In this document: in pieces, positions 53,201 through 63,795 of the stretch
Position numbering within the stretch: position 1 is the stretch's first letter
Layout of the letters: every line of letters starts with the position of its first letter
Assembly (NCBI GenBank): GCA_023678885.1
Contig: CM042965.1
Location: forward strand, 27,819,777-27,883,776
DNA length: 64,000 bases
Reading direction: 5' to 3'
From: Pogostemon cablin
Lineage: Eukaryota > Streptophyta > Magnoliopsida > Lamiales > Lamiaceae
The notes under the pieces: model-generated
Database searches by the model: none
What the model saw: only the letters and a program-made list of their open reading frames with translations
Told to the model about the DNA's origin: nothing
Program-made: the position numbers and the translations under genes

Positions 53201-55149
53201 TTAATAACTTTAAAAGGAGATCCATTTGAAAATTTAAGTGTACTTATTTATAATATCAATGATAGAGAATATCTGTGAAAACTCATTTTTAATTTAGGAA
53301 AATAGCTAACCAAATAATAATAATCATATGATTCATAATAAGTTCAAAATTTTCTTGCAGCCAAAAGTTAAAAAAATATGTGAGACTTGTGTTGTGACAA
53401 GTTCTGTTCACAAATTCTGTGCTTGTTTAATTAAAGTATGAATAATAGACTAAACTTGGAGGTGCCCCTTATTCTCCGCCACTTCCACCTATTCAACTTC
53501 ATTTGTGGAAGGAAAGAACGTTGGGACAGCACATGGGATGTACCCAGTGGGGGATATTGTTGGATTGCACAGCTGAAAATGACTTTATTATATCATGAGA
53601 AATGAACATAGTTGACTTTAAAAGTAAAAGGGACTTAACCTATAGTGTTGCTTGAAAACGCTTATTATTTATTCCATAAAGTCGTTCAATAATGCACATT
53701 ATTTAATATGTAGATGTTATGCGAAAGCATCAGTCTTTGTTGTATTGTCCTTAATGCCAATTCTACGTGCAATTTCATGCCTTCCAGTGAGCTAGTTAGT
53801 TTGTGCATGCAAATTCATTATATCAATCAATATATTCAACTTTAGTATAGTATTCGTTACAGTAAGCCCACCTTGTCACAGAGAAGACAAATAATGTGAA
53901 AGCAAAGTGATCATGATGTTGAAAATGTGCAATGTTGTTGCAAGTTCCCATTTGATCCTCGATGCTTTCATAAATTTGATCCATACTTAGCATTCCCAAA
54001 TGTAAGTTTACCATAAGGAGTTACTATGTTAGTTTTTATGGTCCAAAAGAGACCTATAATGATATCTAAACTTGAACTTCTGATTGTTGAGTTAAAGGAT
54101 TTCAATTTTATGAATTTTAGAAGGATCATGAGATATTTTTAGAACTTTTATTCAAGATTTAAGTTATAGTGAGATTTCATTTTATAGATTATTAATCTAG
54201 TGTTAATTTATTATAAATATTTTAATATTTAATCGAGTGTTGAGTGGTAATCATTAGGATGTGTATTCAGTTTAATTTAATGATGGTGTATCTTTTGTTG
54301 AACAATACTCCCTCCGTCCCGCACCAAGGGTCTCTTTTTTCCATTTTGGTCGTCCCACCCAAAGGTTTCTCTTTCCTTTTTTATACAAATGGGGTCCACA
54401 CTCCCACTAATACAACTACCCACTACACATTAAATAATAATATTCCTTAATCTACGTGCAAAACAGCAAAATGCACCCTTGGTGCGGGACGGAGGGAGTA
54501 TATATTTTGAGATCTTCTTGTAAACACTAGAACCCATAACGCACTATATAGTAGTTTCCTAATCATGATCAAAATATAAAACCGGTTTGCAATGAAGTAT
54601 TCAATTCCTAGAATAAAATATAAAACAATACATAAAAGTTGCCAACAATTTTAGTAAATCCCTGTTTTAGACTAGAGTGTAACGTTAAGAAATTACAGAA
54701 ACTATAGAGGTTGGTCTTATTGAAAAATATATGTTCAATGTAATATTGCACAAATACGTCCCTTGGCATTTCCTTCTATTTAACTAATTGAATCTATAGA
54801 GGATCTAAGAAAAGTACGAACATCAAGCCTCAACACACTGGACCAGGTCTAACCTCAATGGTGGTTTTGTAATTTACCTTATTTTTAGTTCTGAGAAAGG
54901 TAAGGTGTGTTGTAGAGTTCATTAAACCTTAAAAGAAATAATAATATTCTTGGTTGAGACTTGACATTGCATTGCACGCCATCAGACTTATTTATTAAGG
55001 GACATGCACTTCTCAGTAACATTACTTTTTTCAATCCATTCTGAAACATGACTTTATTCTGTGCAGATTTTGGATATGCACTTGTTCTTGAGCCAAATAA
55101 TAAAAGAGCAGCTCAGTCGTTGGACAGACTGAAGAAGTTGTTTCGGTAA
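41433..55149 (+). CDS. TOC64-III: Outer envelope protein 64 / TOC64-III orthologue, 13 exons, 588 aa
   Basis: Exons 41433-41635, 42087-42239, 42332-42456, 44674-44799, 45759-45941, 46048-46189, 47377-47545, 48806-48937, 49024-49224, 50931-51058, 51134-51185, 52454-52523, 55067-55149. All introns are GT-AG and phases are consistent, giving 1767 nt without internal stop, the length of the Arabidopsis protein. Residues about 8-22 (LWVLLGLGIAGILLM) form the N-terminal membrane anchor, followed by KKMKR. Residues about 50-470 are amidase-like with GGASSGAAVSVAA and GIDTDGGVRLPA. The Ser of the amidase signature (DTGGS) is Gly at about 167, so amidase activity is not expected. From about 470 to the end are three TPRs with clamp residues (KEKGN, YSNRAAA, VKAYLRRG) that bind the C-terminal EEVD of Hsp90/Hsp70 carrying plastid preproteins. 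The start MAS..ANLWVLLGLG favours the plastid paralogue over mitochondrial OM64. Confidence 0.96.
42457..44673 (+). other. Intron 3 of the TOC64-III gene (2.2 kb)
   Basis: GTGAGT donor, CAG acceptor. A T/G-rich segment at about 44385-44480 resembles one in intron 4 (about 45040-45165): both have GTTGTTG, then ATTGTAAGAT.GTGAGTG, then ATGTATTG. A small dispersed repeat inserted twice is likely. Confidence 0.6.
47235..47292. repeat. AT microsatellite in intron 6
   Basis: About 29 uninterrupted AT dinucleotides between exons 6 and 7. Confidence 0.97.
47546..48805 (+). other. Intron 7 of the TOC64-III gene
   Basis: Contains a Stowaway-like remnant at about 47890-48060 (GGAGATTAAGAAAATC resembles the interior of the MITE at 40651) and a GC-richer stretch at about 48120-48440 that I do not recognise and that has no long open frame. 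Confidence 0.5.
49279..50115. mobile_element. Non-autonomous hAT-like element in intron 9
   Basis: Perfect 18-bp terminal inverted repeats CATAGTTATTAAAGGCGC / inverse, flanked by 8-bp duplications ATTATGAG and ATTATAAG (one mismatch). An 8-bp duplication fits hAT elements. Subterminal GGCGCGCC/GGTGCGCC repeats lie at both ends. Near 49750-49835 a short frame encodes a Glu/Asp-rich end (EEEQCDDEDEDFDVDEGDNN then stop), like the acidic C-terminus of some hAT transposases, so it may be a deletion derivative. Confidence 0.8.
52693..53035. mobile_element. GTGCACC-ended MITE-like repeat, copy 2
   Basis: Begins with overlapping palindromes at 52702-52739 and ends GGGTGCAAGGGTGCACCTAATAT. The interior matches 40905-41135. 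Terminal segments AGTGTGCACCC and (inverted) TTAGGTGCACCC form imperfect inverted repeats. Superfamily not determined. Confidence 0.65.
52702..52739. repeat. Overlapping perfect palindromes
   Basis: A 20-bp perfect palindrome (52702-52721) overlaps a 28-bp perfect palindrome (52712-52739); they share GGGTGCACAC. In effect GTGTGCACCC is present three times in alternating orientation. Confidence 0.92.
54308..54498. mobile_element. Stowaway-type MITE in intron 12
   Basis: CTCCCTCCGTCCCGCACCAAGG and its inverse at the other end, flanked by TA (54306-54307, 54499-54500). 191 bp. Confidence 0.92.
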
Positions 55150-55900
55150 TTCATAGAATCAATCAAGAATTAAGGAATACCTCATCTTGCCCAGGACATG
55201 TTGCGTGAAGAACACATCATGCATGAGTTGCATCAACTCTTTGATGGGGTTGGTACAAATTATGCAATTCCTGCCCAATAGCTATCGAAACAGAGACTTG
55301 ATGGCTGTCTCCATTTTGTCATTTAAGCAAGAGGACCAGCTGAAAGATATGTGAGTTTTGTGTAGCTGAAGTTTACATTATCAATTCATTTATTATAGTA
55401 CCTTTTTTGTTTCTCAGATAAGCATTGACAGCAGAGGTTTTTGAAAAACCCGGCCATTTTTTTAAGAACTAGTATTATTTTGGTGCTTATGTGACAATAA
55501 TAGTTCTTATTTCTGTTTTCTTATTCTGGTCAAGTTGAATTTGAAATTAGCTACTTGAATATTTAGCATCCGAAGAATGAGCGACTTGCTAAATTGATAT
55601 GTCATGTGAGATCTTTGTAGCTGTTTAGCATGAATAAGATGTCATTTGCTTGGATGAGCTTCTGGCTCATTTGAGTTGTACTGAGTACATTTCTGTGCTC
55701 GATTTTGCTTTTTTCAGGGAAGAATCTATAAACTCGTGTGAGGTATCTTCTGCTTTCGAGTGTGCTGATTTGGTGGTTGCTTATTTATGTGGAACTCAAT
55801 GGCCAGTGCATTTTTTTGATGTGATGATTCGTATAATTAAGTATGCCTGGACGCATGATGGTTAATAACGTCATGTAGTAATTTTTGTTCTGTATTTTTA
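55150..55900 (+). other. Probable 3' UTR and downstream flank of the TOC64-III gene
   Basis: Follows the TAA stop. T-rich with no coding frame I can support; a 71-codon frame at 55650-55865 has no family features. The transcript end cannot be placed. Confidence 0.4.
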
Positions 55901-56243
55901 TTGTCTAAAGATGGTGCTCCTTTGTCAAGGGATTTCTTGTACCATTTTTGTGGTCATCCCTTTGTCTCATAGAAACATTTACATTTACTTTTTGCAAGAG
56001 GATTAAGGAATAAAATATTTTAATGTGTATTGAGGTGTAGGATGTAAGCGAATCAAATTGTTCAAGAAGTTTGATAAAGTGTTTGTTCGAGCTCGTTCGT
56101 TAATCTTAACAAGTTAAACTAAGCTTTTGAGCTCGAATAATCTATCATACCAAACTCAAATTTAAGGGTGTTTGACACGAAAGCTAACAAACATATTCGT
56201 TAATGGGTTCGTTAATGGATCGTAATTGTGTTCGTAAATTTTA

Positions 56244-56504
56244 TTCCCTCTGTTCCATTTCAGATGATATATTTTTCATTTTAGGTTGTCCCCCAAAAGT
56301 TTGCACCTCCAAAAAAAAAGTAAAAAGTTAAACACAATCACCCTTCCTTATACACTTTATTTAAAAAAATATCACTCTTTACACGCGTAACATACTTTAT
56401 CATTTATTTATTATCAGAAAAATACCATAATACACCTGAAAGTTATCGCTTTTCTTAATCTTCGTGCCGGAGAAGGGGTGCAAACATTTGTGGGACGGAG
56501 GGAG
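56244..56504. mobile_element. Stowaway-type MITE
   Basis: Ends TTCCCTCTGTTCC and GGGACGGAGGGAG with TA at the right flank; one end is degraded. Confidence 0.75.
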
Positions 56505-56530
56505 TAATTATTTTGTAGTATTATATATTA

Positions 56531-56803
56531 CTCCCTCCATCCCAACTTCAACTTCACACTTTCCATTTTGGTCCGTCTCAAATTCAATTTCACACTTCCA
56601 TAAAAGGAAAAAGCAACAAACTAATATCCCTCTAACATACTTTAATTTCAAATTTGTCATCACCTTTTTAACACACATAACATACTTTATCATTTATTTA
56701 TTACCCAAAAATATCATACTACCCTCAAAAGTAAGTCAAAAAGTAATTTTTCTTAAACTCCGTATCTACAGTAAATGTGAACTTGAATTTGGGACGGTGG
56801 GAG
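56531..56803. mobile_element. Stowaway-type MITE
   Basis: CTCCCTCCATCCCAACTTC to inverse GAATTTGGGACGGTGGGAG, flanked by TA. Confidence 0.85.
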
Positions 56804-57015
56804 TATTATTTATTTATTAATATTCAATAATTAAATATTTTATATTAACCACACAAATATGATAATAACTTAAGGGATTATTTAAATATTTAATGATTTT
56901 TTTAACGTTTACTATTATATATTTTGTTAGTTTGTTTATTAATATTATGAATAACATTAAATGTTTATAAATGAAACGTTCTTTTAATATCTACGAACAA
57001 AAATATTTAAGGTCA

Positions 57016-57431
57016 GGTCTTGTGTGAGACCGTCTCATGTGAGATCATTTTACGCTTTTTAAAATAGTTATTACTTTCGCTATAAAATGTTCACTTTTCA
57101 TTTATAATCCCTCCGGCCATTGTTAATGTATTCATTTGCTTTTTGCAAGTGGATTAAGGAGTATTATTATTTTATGTGTAGTGGTAGTTGTATTAGTGGA
57201 GGATGTGGATCCCATATTTTAATTGTATTAGTGAGAGTGTGGGTCCCATATGTCTAAAAAGGAAAATGGATAGATTGAGAGTGGACGACCCAAAATAGTA
57301 AAATGAATATATTAACAGTGGACGGAGGGAGTACTATAAATTGTTCATAAAATAACATTATCACTTTTCATTTAGTATCACTTTCTGACCGTCTCACGTA
57401 AGCCCTTACGTGAGATAGTCTCACACAAGTC
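57016..57431. mobile_element. MITE with TCTTGTGTGAGAC ends, split by a Stowaway
   Basis: Left end GTCTTGTGTGAGACCGTCTCA and right end the inverse of GACTTGTGTGAGACTATCTCA. A Stowaway at 57108-57331 divides it. Confidence 0.75.
57108..57331. mobile_element. Nested Stowaway-type MITE
   Basis: Starts near CCCTCCGGCCATTG and ends CAGTGGACGGAGGGAG followed by TA. It lies inside the preceding MITE, whose CACTTTTCATTTA sequence occurs on both sides. Confidence 0.75.
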
Positions 57432-57982
57432 TTTGCCAATAGTTAAATGTTCATGAACAAGTTACCTTATGTGTTCGTGAACACGTTCGTGAGCCTTAAC
57501 AAACAATTTGAATTCGAGTTCGAATTTTTTTCTTGAAGAGTTTGAGCTCGTGGTCAAGTTTGATAATTGCTTAACAAACGATACTCAAGTCTAGTAGTGT
57601 TTCGATTACATCAATGAGAGAAATAATATCTTAACGTGTAGTAGGTGGTTGTATTAGTGTAGGATGTTGGCCCCATGAACATATTTAAATGTTGTGTCGG
57701 TCCCATTTATTATAAAGGGAAATGTAAACCTTTTTATGTGACGCCTAAATGCGCTAACGTTTCTACGGACAGAGAGAATATATTGTTTTAATGTTTAGTG
57801 AGTATATTTAAAGGGTACTTTTACTTATATGCTACTAATTTTTATTTGAATCGATAACAAATTGTGTAATAACGTAAGACTTCAAAGAGTATTAATTTTT
57901 AAATGTAGGGTCCACACCTTAAATAGGAAAATATAAATTAGAAGTGAGATGTATAAAATGATACTCTCTTTCATAAAAAAAT

Positions 57983-58183
57983 ACTCCGTCCGTCCGCTTC
58001 TAAGGTATCCATTTTATTATTTTTGGTGTCCGCTTTAAAGGTATTCATTTCCCCTATTTAGTAAAAAAGTATACAAAATGACCCACCATTTTCCTCTAAT
58101 ACAACTACCCACTTTACATATAATAATACTCCTTAATTCACGTGCAAAAAGCAAATGAATACCTTAGAACCGGATGGAGGGAG
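57983..58183. mobile_element. Stowaway-type MITE
   Basis: CTCCGTCCGTCCGCTTCTAAGG and inverse CCTTAGAACCGGATGGAGGGAG, flanked by TA. Confidence 0.88.
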
Positions 58184-59226
58184 TAACTTTGAAATATTGT
58201 TTGCAAGTAGATTAAGAAAAATATTACTTTTATGGTTTTTTTTATTTTTTTTATTTTTTGGTAATAAATACTCTGTCCCGAGAGTTATGTTTATCGTTTG
58301 CATGTATATTAAGAATATAATATTTTAATATGTAGTGAGTTGAAAGATATAATATTTTAATATATAGTAGATAGTTGTAGTAGTGTTGGGTGTGAATTAT
58401 TTTGCGTGGGACTTACCAAAAAAGAAAATGTAACTATTTTGTTGGAACGTCTTCAATAGTAAAATTTAACTCTTGTGGCGAGATATGAGCAAATTATAAA
58501 ATGTGTTATGTAAGGGTGAAATTATTGTAAATAAAGGGTAAGAAATAAATTAGTTATATTGACATTTTTACTATTTTAGGCAGTATTTTTAAAACTGGAC
58601 TGGGCCGGCCAGTTCAATCGGTTAAACCGGGGACCGGTGCCAGGTCCGGTCCTAAACTACCTCAAAACCTTTTTTTGATTTGAATCAGAAAAAATCGATT
58701 CCGACCGGTCAAAATCGAAAAATCGGTATAACCGATTAAATCTGGGAATCGCGGATTTTGTTTTTTTTTAAAGTGCATAATGCATACAATCTAAATTAAT
58801 CCATCTGTGTCATTTTTTATTAACATGATTAAAATATTAACAAAACAAAATGCCCAGCTTACAACAATTTACAGAGATCTAAGCAAAAACAATAAAAGCC
58901 CTCATTTTGAGAAGTCAAATAGAACCCGATATATAAGAAATTAGACAGATCCATGAAATCGGAGGAAAAATTCGAAATACTCTAAAATGCGAGCCACCGC
59001 CTCCACAAACCGTTAGTTCACTATTGCAAACTGCCACCGCCTCCACGAGTCAGATCTCGGCGTTAAACTTCTTATATATGAAGTACTTAAACAATAACAA
59101 TTGCGTATTTAAGTGAGAAATAGAAAACATGAAGAGTGAGAAAATTGGGAAGAAACAAAGGATGAGAGTCTGAGACAGAAGATAAACTATTGCGCCACAA
59201 AATCAAATGATAGCCCTACGTTTGTC

Positions 59227-59228
<2 letters not shown>

Positions 59229-59275
<47 letters not shown>
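59229..59275. repeat. AT microsatellite
   Basis: About 23 TA dinucleotides. Confidence 0.95.
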
Positions 59276-59279
<4 letters not shown>

Positions 59280-59365
59280 TCATAACCCTAATGGGTATGT
59301 ATGGCGTATGGGCTACTTTTTTAAAAAAATTAACGGGCTTGGCCTTAGTTTCACACTTAATAATT

Positions 59366-59368
<3 letters not shown>

Positions 59369-59459
<91 letters not shown>
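59369..59459. repeat. Long AT microsatellite
   Basis: About 45 uninterrupted TA dinucleotides, the longest simple repeat in the window. Confidence 0.95.
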
Positions 59460-59463
<4 letters not shown>

Positions 59464-59639
59464 TTAAAAATATGTTATTTAATTTTTCTGGTTGAACTGC
59501 CGTCTCCACCGGTTGAACCTCAAACCATTGGGGTCACCAGTTTGAGCTCCGGTCCAGTTATAAAATTACTGATTTTAGGAATGTGAGCTTTTTTGGGACA
59601 GATGAAAAATGTAAAAGCTTTTCTTGGACTGAGGGAGTA

Positions 59640-60500
59640 ATATGTAAACGTTATGATTAGCCAGAGGGAGTAATTGATGCGCATGAGGGGAAGAAAATTC
59701 AATTATTGGCCTTAAGTTTTATAGTTTTCTTTTAGGATATAATGTTTTCTTCTATTCGACATATAATTCATCCAACAGAGTAATATGCATGTCTTAATTC
59801 AATGGGTATTCATTTAGAAGACTTAATCAATAATAAATCTTATTTAAAATGCCTATGATTATAAAATTTTGAGTAAATGGTCTTCCTTTAAAATGGGGAG
59901 TTTTTTAATTATTAGAGTTAATTACAAGAAAAATCACAAAATTTACTCTTATTGCAAATTAACCTCCACTTTTAAAAAATTGCAAAAAAGAACACCATAT
60001 TTAAGCATTATTGCAAAATGCACTCAATTTGTGACTAAAAGTGGGAGTTCTCTTATGAGAAATGTGGTGCGTTTTGGAACAATATTTAAATGGTGTTCTT
60101 TCTTGCAATTTCTCAAAGGTGAGGATTAATTTGCAATATAAATAAGTTTGTATTTTATTTTGCAATTAACTCTAATTATTAATACTTTGTGGACTTTTGA
60201 AAATAAATAAAAGTTTGGGATTTTTTTGTAAAATAAAATTAAAATTAGGATCTCTTCATTTTATCACTATGCTCTACCCATCATGTTCTCTCTTCTCATC
60301 CATGGTATACGATACTGTCGTTCTCTCTTCTCTGTTCAAATATCCACAATCAATTCATCTCTACGCTGCAAATAGAGTTTTCTAACCCTTCTCTTCGCTG
60401 CATAATTATATTTGTGATATGTATTAAGGGGGATTGATCAATATATCTCTTGGTTATTAGAATCGTTGAATGTTGGATGCCTGATAATCTATGCATGGAC
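59640..60500. other. Intergenic, no gene recognised
   Basis: AT-rich. A short pair of segments near 59915-60000 and 60080-60180 (CTTATTGCAAATTAA.CTCCA / inverse GAGGATTAATTTGCAATA) forms a weak inverted repeat, possibly another MITE. Confidence 0.4.
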
Positions 60501-60501
60501 T

Positions 60502-60747
60502 TGTTATGATATTAGGTAAGGAAACTCTAGATTTAATTCTTATAGTACCTATTGGGAATATTTGTTAATAAAGAAATACCTTCTAAGGGAAGATTTTTAG
60601 CAATGTTGGTATTAGCGATAAATTAGCTAATTAGTTATTTAGCATATCTTTAATATTGATCTTATTTCCTTTGATTGTGGATCTCTTATAATATATAATT
60701 ACATATAAATGCTGATGATATTCTGAGGCAAATATTCCCTCCTCACA
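60502..60747 (+). repeat. Probable 5' LTR of the Copia element
   Basis: TGTTATGATATTAGG to CCTCCTCACA, immediately followed by TGGTATCAGCC, a slightly changed match to the initiator tRNA-Met primer-binding site (TGGTATCAGAGC) typical of plant Copia elements. The left border is approximate. No second LTR is seen. Confidence 0.6.
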
Positions 60748-60759
60748 TGGTATCAGCCT
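60748..60759 (+). promoter_or_regulatory. Copia primer-binding site (tRNA-Met, decayed)
   Basis: TGGTATCAGCCT; the first nine bases match the usual PBS. Confidence 0.7.
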
Positions 60760-60868
60760 AGTCTGAAACCCTCTACCACTCACGCTCTCTTCCTTTCCTG
60801 CGTCCTTCTCATCTCTCTGACATGGCTGCCACGACATACCAACCCTTCCTCTTTCCACCATGATCCAC

Positions 60869-63795
60869 ATGGTGAATATTAAACTTACCCCTTCTAACTA
60901 CCTCTTATGGCACGCTCAAATTGAGCCTCTCCTTACAAGCCAATAATTTATGCCTTTACTTGACGGCACCTCTCCCACACTAGCGACGACCACTCGCAAT
61001 GCCGCCGACAATCCTGTCACCAACCTCGAATTTACTCAGTGAAAACAACATGATCAAACGGTCAAACTTTTCCTTATTTCCACACTTACAGAGGAGTCCA
61101 TGGCCATTGTTATCGATTGCAAGACATCGAAAGATGTTTGAGATGCCCTTTTGCACGCCTACAGTCATCATTCTAAGGTCTACAAACTAAGTTTGAAGGA
61201 TGATTTGCTATCTAAAAAGCGTAGCGATAAATCTATAGCTGAATATGCCAGCCTTTTCAAATCGCTCACTGATCAATTAACTGCCATTGGCAGACCGATC
61301 GATGATTCAGATAAATCTCACTAGTTTCTTCGGGGTCTCGGTCCCGAGTTCTCGAGTTTTACTGAAGCACAAATGGCCCAGGATCCATTTCCAGACTTTT
61401 CCACTCTTTTTTCCCGGGCACAAAGTCATGAATTATTTCAACAATCCCTTGATCACACTAATCAATCTCAAGTTGTTTTGCAGGCTGCATTCACTGTAGT
61501 TTCTCGAGGCCGTGGCAGAATTTCTGGAGGTTATCGTGGTCATGGCTTTCAAAACAACAGAGGTCGTGGTGGCAATCGTCACAATTTCACTCATCGATGC
61601 TTTTCTATCGGAATACAGACCAAGATGTGTTTGATTATCCTAAACAATTTGATCGTAGTTTTGATTGCTCTTGTCGCCCATCTACCACGGCGAATCTTGT
61701 AGAAGCATTTTCTACGGGTTGCAATGTCTCCTCATCTACTCCGTCTGATTGGTATTTAGATACTAGAGCCTCGGCCCACATGGCTGCAGATTCTACTCAC
61801 CTCGACAATGTTTATACATATTCCAGCATTGATCATGTCACGGTCGACAACGGTGCGAATTTGTCTATTTCTCACACTAGTTCTCTTTATATTTTGCATG
61901 GTCTTTACTTACGAGATATTTTTGTTGTACCTGGATTGACTAAAAACTTATTATCTATGAGTAAGCTCACTCGTGATTATCCAGTTCAAGTGGTTTTTTC
62001 TGACTCCCAGTTTCGTATTCAGCACTGGGATACCAAATAAGTTCTTGCAATAGGCGTACGTGATCGAGGACTTTATTTGTTGGACTCTACATTTTATGCT
62101 CTCGCTGCGGTACTTAAAAATAATGGCTTGAATGCTTCGTTTAATTTGTGGCATTCTAGACTTGGGCATGTTGGCCCCTCTATTGTTTCTATGTTGAGCA
62201 AACTTTGTTTATTAAATGTTATGTCTTTACTTCCTTCACCTACAATTTGCAAGTATTGTCAATTAGCCAAAAGTACTCGCTTGCCTTATATTGCAAATGT
62301 TAAAAGAGCTGCTGATGTTTTAAATTTGATTCATTGTGATTTGTGGGGTCATGCGCCTATTACGGCTGTTTTCGATCATCGCTACCATGTCATTTTCATA
62401 GATGATCACTCCCGCTTTTGCTGGTTTTATCCACTGCATTCAAAGTCTACCTTTGTCGAGGTATTTATGAATTTTCAAAAGTTTATTGAAACTTAATTTC
62501 TAGATGAATCAAACACTTTCAAAATGATGGGGGTACCAAATTTACTAATAATCGATTGTGACAGCATTTTATGGCTTGAGGCATACATCATTTAATGTCT
62601 TGTCCTTATACTCCAGCTCAAAATGGTCGTGCGGAAAGAAAGCATCGGAAAATAATTGAAATGGGTCTTGCTCTTATAATCCACTCCTCAGTTCCTCTGT
62701 CTTATCGGGTCAACGCTTTTAGCACAGCAGTTTACACAATAAATTGATTGCCCACCCAAATTCTTGGAAATAAATCTCAATTTATATCATTTTTGGGTGG
62801 ACTCCAGCCTATGACAGCCTTCATGTGTTTGGTTGCAGGGTTTTTCCATGCCTACGTAACTACACTAAGACAAAATTCGACCCTCGGAGCTTGCCATGTA
62901 TCTTTTTGGGTTATGACACTCATCATAAGGGATTTCGGTGTTTGGATGCTTCTACAGGTCGTATCTATATTACTCGACATGCCAAGTTTGATGAAGAAAA
63001 TTTTCCATTCAATAAATCTTCTATCTCTCGTCCAAGTTCAATTCTCCCTATTTCTGAATTATTGGATGTGTCAGGCTTGCCAACCATTAAATCACCTAAT
63101 GTTTCACTTGCAAATTCTTCACTTGTAAAAGACAATCATCCTCAGCCATCGCCATATCTTGTATGTCCCACTGATGATAGCCTACCCCCAACATTTTCTC
63201 TAAATGGGGACTTACTTCCACCCCCTGCTCAAATACACATTGAAGACCCTCCACCTCCTCCCAATGAAGATCCACCGCCACCTGTTGTGCGTACTCATTC
63301 CAAGCACACTCGTTCACAATCAGGTATTTTCAAACCCCGTTATCCAACAGATGTTGCTCTACTCGAGTCACGATATTTATACTCTGCTCTCGTTGCCATT
63401 TTTGAACCCAAGGGCATTAAATCTACTCTAAAGAACTTTGAGTGGGTTCAAGCAATGAATGAAGAAATAAAAGCTCTTCGTTGCAGTCAGACATGGGAAC
63501 TCATTCTACAACCCTTGGATACTAATATTATTAGTTCAAAGTGGATTTACCGGATTAAATTTCTCGCTAATGGACCGAAAGATCGTTACAAATCCCGTCT
63601 CGTCGCTCAGAGTTTCAGCGAAGTTCCTGAATCTGACTTTACTCACACATTTAGTCCTGTGGTGAAAGCCTCCATGATTCGGATTATATTATCACATGCT
63701 GTTATGTACTCTTGGCCATTGCACCAGCTAAACGTCAAGAATGCGTTCCAAAATCGATTTCTTGATAAACCAGTATACATGGAACTACTGATTGG
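60869..63795 (+). pseudogene. Degenerate Copia gag-pol, truncated in reverse transcriptase
   Basis: In order: gag with SNYLLWHAQIEPLL, DLLSKKRSDKSIAEYASLFK and a Gly/Arg-rich region (61500-61590); protease region (WYLDTRASAHMAADSTH, FVVPGLTKNLLSMSKL); gag-pre-integrase (LWHSRLGHVG, CKYCQLAKS); integrase core (LIHCDLWGHAPI, FIDDHSRFCWFYPL, PYTPAQNGRAERKHRKI); reverse transcriptase start (WVQAMNEEIKAL, SSKWIYRIKF, FSPVVKASMIRIIL, LNVKNAF). Several in-frame stops (for example near 60948, 61039, 61139, 61321, 62038, 62494) and frameshifts. The sequence leaves Copia homology at about 63795, before the YVDD box. Confidence 0.9.

Larger units (their letters stand above)
52524..55066 (+). other. Intron 12 of the TOC64-III gene (2.5 kb, transposon-rich)
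   Basis: Holds the GTGCACC-ended MITE-like repeat (52693-53035) and a Stowaway MITE (54308-54498). The last exon, only 83 bp, is separated from the rest of the gene by this intron. Confidence 0.75.
56060..57590. mobile_element. Interrupted repeat with GTTCGTTAA/TTCGTGAAC segments
   Basis: The left part (about 56060-56243: GTTTGTTCGAGCTCGTTCG) and right part (about 57440-57590: GTTCGTGAACACGTTCGTGAG and TTGAGCTCG) look like two ends of one older non-autonomous element with inverted-repeat ends. Several younger MITEs lie between them. Confidence 0.4.
58582..59580. mobile_element. Non-autonomous DNA element with CCGG(TT)-rich ends
   Basis: The left end TTTTAAAACTGGACTGG...CCGGTTAAACCGG corresponds to the inverse of the right end (CCACCGGTTGAACC...CCGGTCCAGTTATAAAA). 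The interior is AT-rich with two long AT microsatellites. It resembles dispersed plant hAT-type repeats with CCGGTTCAACCGG ends. Target duplication not resolved. Confidence 0.55.

Noticed and set aside
55650..55865. 71-codon frame downstream of TOC64-III
   Set aside because: No homology features, poor start context, and it lies in the expected 3' UTR or flank.
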